A stretch of 22,364 bases of DNA from Actinomycetota bacterium (GTDB lineage Bacteria; Actinomycetota; Actinomycetes; Mycobacteriales; Mycobacteriaceae): contig SYAB01000114.1 in the NCBI GenBank assembly GCA_005787665.1, positions 1 through 22,364 on the forward strand, written 5' to 3'. The position numbers were made by a program, and so were the translations under genes. Under the pieces are notes generated by a model. It did no database searches. It saw nothing but the letters and a program-made list of their open reading frames with translations, and had not been told where the DNA came from. Below, piece by piece: positions 16,197 through 22,364 of this stretch. Numbering within the stretch: the first letter of the stretch is position 1; each line of letters begins with the position of its first letter.

Positions 16197-17510
16197 CTAG
16201 CCTGCGACCCGGGCGGGGCTGCCCAACCGGATCGGCAGTTCGGCCCAGCCCCGCAGCACCCGGGTGTCGCGGCGGGCGCCCACGCCGGCGAGTCGCGCAT
16301 CGGGGAAGTGGGTGAAGAAACTCCGAAGCCCGGCCTCGCCCTCGGCGCGGGCCAGTGCGGCACCCAGGCAGAAGTGCCGGCCGCCCGAGAACGCCAGATG
16401 CCGGCCGGCGTTGGGACGCCGGACATCGAAACGGTGCGGATCGGCGAACACCGCCGGATCCCGGTTGGCCGCCGCGAGGTAGATCACCACCATCTCGCCC
16501 GCCCCGATCCGGGTACCCGCGACCGTGGTGTCGGCGCGTGCCACCCGCGCGGTCATCTGAACCGGCGAGTCGAACCGCAGGATCTCCTCGACGGCGTTGG
16601 GCCACAGGGCGGGATCGGCCATCAGCGCCGCGAGTTGGTCGGGGTGCTCGAGCAGCAGCGTGATGCCGTTGCCGAGCAGGTTGACGGTGGTCTCGAAGCC
16701 GGCGGCGAGCACCAGCCCGGCGATCGCGCGCAGCTCGGTGTCGCTGAGCCGGACACCGTCCTGGGACGCCACGATCAGCTGGCTCATCAGGTCATCGCCC
16801 GGGTGGTCGCGCAATTGCCGCAAATGCGCGCCCAGCCAGTCGCTGAACCCCTCAAGGCCCTGCTGCACCCACTGATACTCGGGCCAGGTCAGACCGAAAT
16901 CCAAACTGGGAGCGGCGAGTTCGCCGAACTCCAGAATCTTCGCCCGCTCGGAGGCCGGCACGCCGAGAATCTCGCTGATGATCGTGACCGGCAGTTGCGC
17001 GCAGTACCTCCCGACGATGTCGACCACGCCGGGCTCGTCATCCAACCCTCCCAGCAGCGTGGCCGCGGTGTCCTCGACGAGGTCGCGCAGCGAGTCGACC
17101 CGCCGGCTGGTGAACACCGAGGACACCGTCTTGCGGTAGCGGGTGTGTTCGGGCGGTTCGACCGCCAGCAACGACGGCGGCAGCAACGGGTGCAGCGCGT
17201 CGGTACGGGTGCGCCGTTCCAGCCGGCGCAACGGGGCCGGCAGGTTGGAGCCCATCGAGATCACCCGGAAGTCGTCGGAACGCAGCAGTTCGTGCGCGAC
17301 GGCATGGTCGACGGTCAGGTAGCTGACCCGGGCACGAACCACCGGACCCTGCTGACGGAGCGCGTCGTAGAACCCCATCGGGTCGGCGCGCAGCGCGGGG
17401 TCGGTCATCAGGCGGGCCTGCGGATCCCCGCGGCGGGCCGACAGTCGGGCCGCCGACCGGACCACGCCATGCATGGCCAGCCAGTGCAGCCGGTCCCTGA
17501 TTGTTGCCAT
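16197..17510 (-). CDS. cyp140: Cytochrome P450, CYP140 family
   Basis: The product has 437 aa from ATG 17510; the ribosome site AGGAG overlaps the TAG stop of the upstream P450 gene, leaving 7 bases between them. P450 signatures: I-helix LAAGFETT (268-275, with Glu in the acid position), K-helix ExxR at E309-R312, and the haem loop FSGGRHFCLG with C381. Length and sequence agree with M. tuberculosis CYP140 (Rv1880c, 438 aa). The substrate of CYP140 is not established as far as I know. It is cytosolic and needs a ferredoxin and reductase, none of which is encoded next to it. Its neighbours suggest lipid oxidation. Confidence 0.92.
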   Translation of the reverse strand: MATIRDRLHWLAMHGVVRSAARLSARRGDPQARLMTDPALRADPMGFYDALRQQGPVVRARVSYLTVDHAVAHELLRSDDFRVISMGSNLPAPLRRLERRTRTDALHPLLPPSLLAVEPPEHTRYRKTVSSVFTSRRVDSLRDLVEDTAATLLGGLDDEPGVVDIVGRYCAQLPVTIISEILGVPASERAKILEFGELAAPSLDFGLTWPEYQWVQQGLEGFSDWLGAHLRQLRDHPGDDLMSQLIVASQDGVRLSDTELRAIAGLVLAAGFETTVNLLGNGITLLLEHPDQLAALMADPALWPNAVEEILRFDSPVQMTARVARADTTVAGTRIGAGEMVVIYLAAANRDPAVFADPHRFDVRRPNAGRHLAFSGGRHFCLGAALARAEGEAGLRSFFTHFPDARLAGVGARRDTRVLRGWAELPIRLGSPARVAG

Positions 17511-17517
17511 GCGACTC

Positions 17518-18801
17518 CTAGTTCGGCGGGGTCCAACTGACCGGCAACCGCTTGATGCCGTGGATGAACGACGACAGCAGCATGGCCGGCTCCTCGGTCA
17601 CCGCGATATCGGGAATCCGGTTTCGCAATTCCTCGAAGACCACCGCGATCTCGCGGCGGGCGAGGTTGGCGCCGAGGCAGAAGTGCACTCCGCCGCCGCC
17701 GAACCCGACATGGTGATTGGGATTGCGGGTGACGTCGAAGCGCCACGGGTTGTCGAACTTCTCCTCGTCGCGGTTGGCCGAGGCGTACCACATGGTCACC
17801 TTGTCGCCCTCGGCGATCCGAACCCCGCTGAGCACGACGTCACGGGTCGCGGTGCGGCGCATGTAGACCACCGGGGAGGCCCACCGGACGATCTCCTCCA
17901 CCGCGGTCGCGGTGTGTGTCGGAAAGTCGTTCCACCAGATCTCGCGCTGGTCGGGGTATCTGGTGAGGGTCAGCACGCCGTGGCTGATGGCGTTGCGGGT
18001 GGTCTCGTTCCCGGCGACCGCCAGCAGGATGAAGAATGACGCGATCTCCGCCGAGGTCAGGCGTTCGCCGTCGACCTCGGCGACCACCAGGGCGGTGGTC
18101 AGGTCGTCGCGCGGGTTGACCCGACGGTCCTCCGCCAGCGCGGTGGCGTAGCTGCCGATGTCGATGGCGACCTTCATGAACTCTTCGAAGTCCGTGGTCA
18201 GGTCGGGATCGCCGAAGCCGAGGATGATGTTGGACCAGTGGAAGATCTGGTGGTGATCGGCCTCGGGGATGCCCATCATGTCGCAGATGACCTGCAACGG
18301 CAGCGGCCCGGACAGCTCGTTGACCAGTTCGGCCGTGCCGTCGGGATGGTTGACGACCAGATCCGACACCAGCCGGCGCGCCCGGTCGCGGATCGATTCC
18401 TCGATCCGGGCCACCACCTTCGGGGTGAAGGCGCGGGAGACGATCGTGCGCAGCCGGGCATGGCGCGGGTCGTCGAGGGCGATCATGGAGCCGAAGTACT
18501 CGGCCACCTCGGGCGCCTGGTCGCCGATGGTGATGTTCGGATAGGAGCTGAAGATCTCCGGATGCCGGCTGGCGAAGTGCACATCGTCGTACTTCATCAA
18601 CGCCCAGTGCCCGGGACCGGCCTGGAATCCGTCGAACTCGATCTCGTTGACGAAGGTGATGGGCGCCTCTCCGCGCAGGGTGGCGAAGGCCCCGTCCCGG
18701 AAGGTGTCGTCACGGGCCCAGAAGTCCAGTGTGCCCATCGCGATGTCGGCCAACGGGACGGTCGGAGGCGCCTGGCCGTTGACAGGCGTCGAGATACCCA
18801 T
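17518..18801 (-). CDS. cyp124: Cytochrome P450 CYP124, methyl-branched lipid omega-hydroxylase
   Basis: The product has 427 aa from ATG 18801; a GTG directly before it (18804) is an alternative start. The sequence closely follows M. tuberculosis CYP124A1 (428 aa) from ADIxMGTLDFWA through SSYPNITIGDQ and IFHWSNIILGFGDPDL to the end. I-helix AGNETT (263-268), K-helix ExxR (E303-R306) and haem loop FGGGGVHFCLG with C375 are intact. CYP124 hydroxylates the terminal carbon of methyl-branched chains such as phytanic acid and also acts on cholesterol side chains. Here it lies in tandem with cyp140 (7-base gap) and 33 bases after an SRPBCC gene. In M. tuberculosis cyp124 is at a different locus, so this arrangement is a local feature. 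Confidence 0.93.
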   Translation of the reverse strand: MGISTPVNGQAPPTVPLADIAMGTLDFWARDDTFRDGAFATLRGEAPITFVNEIEFDGFQAGPGHWALMKYDDVHFASRHPEIFSSYPNITIGDQAPEVAEYFGSMIALDDPRHARLRTIVSRAFTPKVVARIEESIRDRARRLVSDLVVNHPDGTAELVNELSGPLPLQVICDMMGIPEADHHQIFHWSNIILGFGDPDLTTDFEEFMKVAIDIGSYATALAEDRRVNPRDDLTTALVVAEVDGERLTSAEIASFFILLAVAGNETTRNAISHGVLTLTRYPDQREIWWNDFPTHTATAVEEIVRWASPVVYMRRTATRDVVLSGVRIAEGDKVTMWYASANRDEEKFDNPWRFDVTRNPNHHVGFGGGGVHFCLGANLARREIAVVFEELRNRIPDIAVTEEPAMLLSSFIHGIKRLPVSWTPPN

Positions 18802-18836
18802 CACTCCACAGTAGAGCCCGCGGCACGAGATCGCGG

Positions 18837-19295
18837 TCAGTCCTCCTCGACGACCTTCTTGATCCGCTCCAGGGTCGTGCGCATGTCCCGAACGTTGCGG
18901 CGGCCGCGCAGATAGCCGGCGAACATCCAGAACACCCGCACCGGCAGGGACTGATTGAGCCGGAAGGATTCGGTGACATCGGTGCCGTCACCGGCCGGGG
19001 TGAGCCGGTAGTGCCAGTTGTTGACCGCGGTGTCGCCGGGCCCCAGCACGGCGAAGCCGAATTCCCGCCCCGGCTCGCAGGCGGTGACGCGACACGTCGT
19101 CCAGTAGACCGGGCCAATCTCGTTGCGGCGCACGTGGCCGCGGAACTTCGCCTCCAGGGCCGGTCCGGTCGCCCCGTCGAGCCACTCCGATTCGAAGACC
19201 TCGGGGGAGAACCGGCCGGTGTTGCGGACATCGGCGATGAGATCCCAGATCTTCTCCGCGGGCGCCGCCATGTGCACGGTCACTGAACCTTCCAT
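18837..19295 (-). CDS. SRPBCC (START/polyketide cyclase-like) ligand-binding protein
   Basis: The product has 152 aa from ATG 19295. It starts with the typical helix-grip opening SVTVHMAAPAEKIWDLIADVRNTGRFSPEV (4-33) and has the central strands GREFGFAVLGPGDTAVNNWHYRLTP and a long C-terminal helix (about 120-150) that closes the hydrophobic cavity. Such proteins bind sterols, lipids or polyketides, and some are cyclases or dehydrases. As probable first gene of the cyp124-cyp140 operon, it may carry or present their lipid substrate (inference). It is divergent from a second SRPBCC gene across a 93-base gap. Confidence 0.87.
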   Translation of the reverse strand: MEGSVTVHMAAPAEKIWDLIADVRNTGRFSPEVFESEWLDGATGPALEAKFRGHVRRNEIGPVYWTTCRVTACEPGREFGFAVLGPGDTAVNNWHYRLTPAGDGTDVTESFRLNQSLPVRVFWMFAGYLRGRRNVRDMRTTLERIKKVVEED

Positions 19296-19375
19296 ACCTT
19301 GAGCCTAATCCGCGCGGTGGGAGTGGGCATCGGCGCGCTCGCTGCGCGGACCGGGCCATGCCCAACCGGTGTCTG

Positions 19376-19381
19376 TAGCGT
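19376..19381 (+). promoter_or_regulatory. Candidate -10 (TAGCGT) for a leaderless transcript
   Basis: TAGCGT fits TAnnnT and ends seven bases before ATG 19389, which has no clear ribosome-binding site. Transcription would begin at or next to the start codon. Confidence 0.35.
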
Positions 19382-19388
19382 GTCGACG

Positions 19389-19808
19389 ATGGGTGGCAGA
19401 CCGCGCATGGGTTTCACACTGCGCCCGCCGATCGCGAGCGTCGACCGTCACGTCACCGCACCCCCGGCGGCGGTGTGGCGGCTGCTGGTCGACGTCCGGG
19501 AATGGCCGCGGTGGGGACCTTCGGTGCGTGACGCGGTGCTCGAGGGCGGCGGCTCGGAACTGGGTCCCGGCACCCGGGGCACGGTGCGGACGTCGCTGGG
19601 CGTCCGGCTGCCGTTCACCGTCACCGAGTTCGACCCGGACCACCGGTGGACGTGGGCGGTGGCCGGGGTGACGGCCACCGGGCACTCGGTCCGGGCCGAG
19701 GACGGCGGGTGCCGGGTGGCCTTCGAGGTGCCCTGGTGGGCGACGGCCTACCTGCCGGTATGCGCCGCCGCCCTGGTCAGGATCGAGAAGTTGGCCGCAT
19801 CGCGGTAG
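19389..19808 (+). CDS. SRPBCC family protein
   Basis: The product has 139 aa from ATG 19389; the frame is open to 19299 but those codons have no family resemblance. The SRPBCC opening SVDRHVTAPPAAVWRLLVDVREWPRWGPSV (17-46) is clear, followed by PGTRGTVRTSLGVRLPFTVTEFDPDHRWTW and a final helix. It is a small cytosolic binder of a hydrophobic ligand; no ligand can be named. It faces away from the other SRPBCC gene, and the two share the fold but little beyond the N-terminal motif, so recent duplication is unlikely. It ends 9 bases before the stop of the convergent chorismate mutase gene. Confidence 0.8.
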   Translation: MGGRPRMGFTLRPPIASVDRHVTAPPAAVWRLLVDVREWPRWGPSVRDAVLEGGGSELGPGTRGTVRTSLGVRLPFTVTEFDPDHRWTWAVAGVTATGHSVRAEDGGCRVAFEVPWWATAYLPVCAAALVRIEKLAASR

Positions 19809-19817
19809 CCGCGCCGA

Positions 19818-20384
19818 TCAGCGCGGGCAGTACGACCGGGTGGCGGCGTCCAACGCCTGCTGGTAGAGCGGATCGAGCCCGCGCTGGGCGGCCACCGTGG
19901 ACTTGGCGGCGTCGAGTCGACTCGGGCAGTCCGGTGACCGCAACACGGTCAACTCCTCGGCGATCTCCTCCAGCATCCGCTGGTTGAGCCCGTCGATCTG
20001 CGCCCGCGAGGCGGAGAGGTCCGGGGCGGCGACGGGAGCGGTCGCCGGGTTCAGCTTCCACCCGGCGAACCTGCTGTATTGGATGGCTTCGGTGGCGTTG
20101 ATCTGGTCGGTGAACAGCGTGGTCACGTAATCGCCGGGCAACCCCGAGGAGTCGGCCTCGGCCGAAACCGCGGCCAACACCTGCTGCACCCGGGCGGGAT
20201 CGGTGATGGGACCGCCGTTGAGCCACTTGGCTGCCGCGACGGGATCGGCGGTCTGAAGCCGTTGGGCCGCGGCATCGACGAGCTGATAGAGCTCACCCCC
20301 GCCCCCGTCGGAATCGTCGGCCCGGGCCGGGCCGGTCGTTGCGGCCGCGGCCAGCACGGCCAGACCCAGTGCGGTCCCGAACAC
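19818..20384 (-). CDS. Secreted chorismate mutase, AroQ-gamma class (Rv1885c type)
   Basis: The product has 188 aa from GTG 20384. It converts chorismate to prephenate outside the cytoplasm. A hydrophobic signal segment ends in GPARA (about residue 22). Active-site residues known from M. tuberculosis secreted chorismate mutase are recognisable: R42, K53, R65, T98 and R127; the position that is Glu109 there is Q102 here, as in the E. coli enzyme. C153 and C186 match its disulfide. The GTG start leaves the signal peptide without a basic N-region; an in-frame CTG at 20399 would add LSATR and restore one, so the start is uncertain. It follows the protease gene closely (stop at 20396). Confidence 0.93.
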   Translation of the reverse strand: MFGTALGLAVLAAAATTGPARADDSDGGGGELYQLVDAAAQRLQTADPVAAAKWLNGGPITDPARVQQVLAAVSAEADSSGLPGDYVTTLFTDQINATEAIQYSRFAGWKLNPATAPVAAPDLSASRAQIDGLNQRMLEEIAEELTVLRSPDCPSRLDAAKSTVAAQRGLDPLYQQALDAATRSYCPR

Positions 20385-20395
20385 CCGTGTCGCGC

Positions 20396-21478
20396 TCAGC
20401 CCACCGGTCCCTTCGCCAGGACCAGGGGAGCGTTACGCGGATTGCCGGCCCGGTCGATCCAGGTGAGCACGATCGTGTCGCCGGGCCTGCGCTGGTCCAT
20501 CAGATTCGACAGATCGGCCGCGGAGTTGACCGGGCTGCCGTCGACGGCGGTGATCAAATCGCCTCCCATCAGACCGGCCAGGCTCGCCGGAGTGTCCGGC
20601 AGCACCTGCCGCACCACCGCTCCGGGCGGGCCTCCCAACGGCCCGGCGTCGGCGATCCCGACCCCGATGAAGGCCGTGTCGCCCAGATGGATCGACGGCG
20701 ATGGGGTTCCCGATCTGATCTGGTTGGCGATCGCCATCGCCCGGTCGATCGGAATCGCGAAGCCTTCTCCGCCGGTGACCCCGCCCATCCGATAGGTCAG
20801 GGTGGCGGCCACCGTGACCCCGACCACCTGTCCGGCGCTGTTGACCAACGGCCCCCCGGAGTCACCGGGGCGAATGTCGGCGGCCACCCGGATGAGGTCG
20901 AACAACTCCCGCGAGCCGCCCCCGCTCTCGTCGGAAGCCCGTACCGAGGCGCCGAGTTGGGTCACCGCGCCCGGCGCATACGACGGCGGGGCGCCCGGCC
21001 CGTTCGAGTTGCCGATGGCCGCGATCGGGTCCCCGACCGCCACCGACGAGGACGTTCCGAGGTTGGCGATCGGCAGACCCCCGGCACCGCGCAACCGGAC
21101 CAGTGCGATGTCGTTGGCACGGTCGAAACCGATCACGTCCACCTGGTAGGTGACGCTGTTGGCCAAACTGATCGCCGTGATCTCGGTGGCGCCCTCGATC
21201 ACATGGTTGTTGGTCAGTACCTCACCGCTGGGATCGATGATGATCCCGGTACCGGTGCCGGTGGCGCCTTGATAGCTCAGCGAGGTGTTGATGTCGACCA
21301 GGCCGGGCACCACCTGGCTCAACAGGGCCGTCTGATCCAGCGGCGCGCGCGGCGCCGGGACCGCGGGAGTTGCTGTGACGGGTGCAGCGACGAGGCCGGC
21401 GAGCAGCATCAGCGCCGCCAGCATCCCGGGCACGCGGAGTGCCCGACGGCCTTTGCGGCCTGGATGTGTGGAATCCAT
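20396..21478 (-). CDS. Secreted trypsin-like serine protease with PDZ domain (PepA/HtrA-like, S1C)
   Basis: The product has 360 aa from ATG 21478; the frame extends to 21625, but ATG 21478 directly precedes a good signal peptide (basic HPGRKGRRALR, then a hydrophobic stretch ending around VTATPA). The catalytic triad is H92 in TNNHVIEG, D123 in DRANDIALVRL and S207 in RPGDSGGPLV. A C-terminal PDZ domain (about 265-350; GPPGAVVRQVLPDTPASLAGLMGGDLITAVDG) would bind protein C-termini. The sequence resembles M. tuberculosis PepA (Rv0125), including the GTGTGIIIDPSGEVLTNNHV core. It is an exported protease, probably for envelope protein quality control or processing. It is the first gene of a pair with the secreted chorismate mutase. 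Confidence 0.92.
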   Translation of the reverse strand: MDSTHPGRKGRRALRVPGMLAALMLLAGLVAAPVTATPAVPAPRAPLDQTALLSQVVPGLVDINTSLSYQGATGTGTGIIIDPSGEVLTNNHVIEGATEITAISLANSVTYQVDVIGFDRANDIALVRLRGAGGLPIANLGTSSSVAVGDPIAAIGNSNGPGAPPSYAPGAVTQLGASVRASDESGGGSRELFDLIRVAADIRPGDSGGPLVNSAGQVVGVTVAATLTYRMGGVTGGEGFAIPIDRAMAIANQIRSGTPSPSIHLGDTAFIGVGIADAGPLGGPPGAVVRQVLPDTPASLAGLMGGDLITAVDGSPVNSAADLSNLMDQRRPGDTIVLTWIDRAGNPRNAPLVLAKGPVG

Positions 21479-21551
21479 ACCGTCAACTCTGCCTGATAAA
21501 CCGGAAAAAAGGCACTCTGTAACCGCCGGGCCGGGTCGGGGAGTCGCGGAT

Positions 21552-21574
21552 TCCCGGTCTGCCGCGGACCGGGA
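21552..21574. repeat. Inverted repeat (8-bp arms, 7-nt loop) between divergent genes
   Basis: TCCCGGTC (21552-21559) and GACCGGGA (21567-21574) are perfect reverse complements around a 7-base loop. The hairpin or dyad lies in the 174-base gap between the protease gene and the divergent membrane-protein gene. It could be an operator for both, or a leader hairpin; no known regulator consensus is recognised. Confidence 0.45.
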
Positions 21575-21638
21575 CAGCCAGGCTGCGCGGCCGACGGCTT
21601 CGAGAGTGGGAGACCTTCGCCACAATCGGGCGCGCCGG

Positions 21639-21644
21639 TAAACT
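21639..21644 (+). promoter_or_regulatory. Candidate -10 (TAAACT) for a leaderless transcript
   Basis: TAAACT fits TAnnnT and ends eight bases before ATG 21653. The only purine-rich stretch (GAGG) lies two bases from the ATG, too close for a normal ribosome site. Confidence 0.4.
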
Positions 21645-21652
21645 CCGAGGCG

Positions 21653-22216
21653 ATGGATTTCACCCCGCTGCGGTCCCGGCCCGTCGTTCTGCTGATCGCT
21701 GCGACGTTGCTCACCTCACTGGCTCTCGGGATCGGATTCGTCGTCGTCCAACGGCATGAGGACCGGGCCGGCGATTCCGTGCGGCGGGCCGAGCCGCTGA
21801 CCGACGAGCAGGCCAAACTGCAGGTGCTCGAACCCGCGCGGCATTTCGTGGCTGCGGGCCGATTCCGGGCGCCGACGGCGAGTTACGTCCTGTCGTCGTG
21901 CGCCAGCGAGGAGAAGCCGCCGTACCAGGGCAGGGTGTACCTCAACTTCGACATCCCCAGCATCACCGAGACACCCGCGTACTTCCGCGGTATCGCCGCC
22001 GCCATGACGGCCCGGGGCTGGCACGAGGGCCTGCCACCCAACCGTCATCCGGGCGGTCGGACGCTGGCCAAGGACGGAGTCACCGCCATCTACTACCGCA
22101 ACCCCGACGTTCCGGGCCGCGGTGTCCTGGAGGTCTCCGGGGAATGCCGGGCCACGACCGACCACAGCCTCGACGACAGCGGTTTCATCGACATCACCGG
22201 TCAGCTTCGACGCTGA
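21653..22216 (+). CDS. Membrane-anchored protein of unknown function
   Basis: The product has 187 aa from ATG 21653. A single hydrophobic segment at about 11-33 (VVLLIAATLLTSLALGIGFVVV), preceded by RSR, anchors it with the C-terminal 150 residues outside the membrane. The outer part has two Cys, C83 (LSSCASEE) and C165 (GECRATT), which could form a disulfide; there is no lipobox. The segment ITETPAYFRGIAAAMTARGWHEGLPPN followed by TAIYYRNPDVPGRGVLEVSGECR resembles a small mycobacterial family of unknown proteins. I do not recognise a function. It stands alone between the divergent protease gene and the ferredoxin promoter. Confidence 0.75.
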   Translation: MDFTPLRSRPVVLLIAATLLTSLALGIGFVVVQRHEDRAGDSVRRAEPLTDEQAKLQVLEPARHFVAAGRFRAPTASYVLSSCASEEKPPYQGRVYLNFDIPSITETPAYFRGIAAAMTARGWHEGLPPNRHPGGRTLAKDGVTAIYYRNPDVPGRGVLEVSGECRATTDHSLDDSGFIDITGQLRR

Positions 22217-22230
22217 GGCGGCGATGAACA

Positions 22231-22250
22231 TCGAGGACTTTAGTCCCCGG
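22231..22250. promoter_or_regulatory. DosR (dormancy regulator) box, distal
   Basis: The segment matches the DosR consensus TTSGGGACTWWAGTCCCSAA at 16 of 20 positions by eye, with the core GGACTTTAGTCCCC intact. It lies upstream of the ferredoxin gene; fdxA is a DosR-regulon member in M. tuberculosis. Its centre is about 65 bases upstream of the predicted transcription start. Confidence 0.88.
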
Positions 22251-22256
22251 CGCGGC

Positions 22257-22270
22257 GGGCCTTTCCTCCG
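22257..22270. promoter_or_regulatory. Weaker second DosR-like half-conserved site, proximal
   Basis: GGGCCTTTCCTCCG matches 10 of 14 positions of the DosR core (GGGACTWWAGTCCC) and lies 23 bases after the distal box. Its centre is about 42 bases upstream of the predicted start, the usual place for the promoter-proximal DosR site. Confidence 0.45.
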
Positions 22271-22293
22271 TGTCTGCTACGGCAAGTCACAGA

Positions 22294-22299
22294 TAGAAT
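22294..22299 (+). promoter_or_regulatory. Candidate -10 of the ferredoxin gene (TAGAAT)
   Basis: TAGAAT fits TAnnnT and ends seven bases before ATG 22307, so the transcript would be leaderless. Confidence 0.55.
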
Positions 22300-22306
22300 G
22301 CCGATC

Positions 22307-22364
22307 ATGGCTTATGTGATCACCAGCGCGTGCGTGGACGTCAAACACAAGTCGTGCGCCGCGG
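22307..22364 (+). CDS. fdxA: Ferredoxin FdxA-like, N-terminal start only (3' truncated by window)
   Basis: Only 19 codons are present, and the frame runs off the window end. The start MAYVITSACVDVKHKSCAA resembles the beginning of the mycobacterial 7Fe/8Fe ferredoxins (MTYVIxxxCVDVxDKSC), with C9 and C17 as the first cluster ligands. FdxA carries low-potential electrons and, in M. tuberculosis (Rv2007c), is induced by hypoxia and nitric oxide through DosR. The strong DosR box upstream favours FdxA over the housekeeping FdxC (Rv1177). A complete gene would distinguish them: FdxA has a longer C-terminal tail. Confidence 0.85.
   Translation, partial: MAYVITSACVDVKHKSCAA

Noticed and set aside
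14307..17540. A 1077-codon plus-strand frame opposite the P450 and amidohydrolase genes.
   Set aside because: It is antisense to P450 and amidohydrolase genes with intact catalytic motifs and has no domain of its own.

Overview
The window is high-GC actinobacterial DNA, almost certainly from a non-tuberculous, fast-growing-type Mycobacterium (Mycolicibacterium). This rests on an antigen 85 mycolyltransferase, BfrA matching the M. tuberculosis protein nearly residue for residue, GlnA3, CYP140- and CYP124-type P450s, a secreted AroQ-gamma chorismate mutase, IdeR- and DosR-type operators, GTG starts and GTGA gene overlaps. Many genes correspond to the M. tuberculosis Rv1867-Rv1886c block. Others have relatives elsewhere in that genome (Rv2434c/Rv2435c, cyp124, a PepA-like protease, fdxA), so the locus is a reshuffled version of that neighbourhood. 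Homologue assignments are from memory of the proteins; no search was run.

Layout. 1-1829 (+): the end of an aldehyde dehydrogenase and a thiolase-like protein, closed by a strong bidirectional terminator (1830-1865). 1879-2877 (-): an antigen 85C-type mycolyltransferase. 3025-6632 (-): a coupled pair, a membrane receptor with a class III cyclase-like domain and an MscS channel with a cyclic-nucleotide-binding-like domain; both ligand sites have lost canonical residues. 6723-8030 (-): a GH13 glycoside hydrolase. 8099-10205 (+): a small acyl-CoA-type cluster (hotdog thioesterase, EthD protein, crotonase). 10202-10991: divergent bfd and bfrA around two IdeR-like boxes. 11026-13987 (+): AhpD-like protein, glnA3 and an amidohydrolase joined by GTGA overlaps. 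13955-19295 (-): an apparent five-gene operon, SRPBCC protein, cyp124-type P450, cyp140-type P450, D-aminoacylase-like amidohydrolase and SnoaL-like protein. 19389-19808 (+): a second SRPBCC protein. 19818-21478 (-): a secreted PepA-like protease and secreted chorismate mutase. 21653-22216 (+): a membrane-anchored unknown. 22231-22364 (+): a DosR-type promoter and the start of a ferredoxin gene.

Themes are envelope lipid and secreted functions (antigen 85, protease, chorismate mutase), lipid or acyl-CoA oxidation (thiolase-like, crotonase, P450s), iron storage and mobilisation (BfrA/Bfd), nitrogen or polyamine metabolism (GlnA3 plus amidohydrolase), and one unusual signalling pair. The best candidate for an under-described system is the cyclase-like receptor and MscS channel at 3025-6632. 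No tRNA, rRNA, CRISPR array, insertion sequence or prophage gene was seen, and no gap without a gene exceeds 300 bases.
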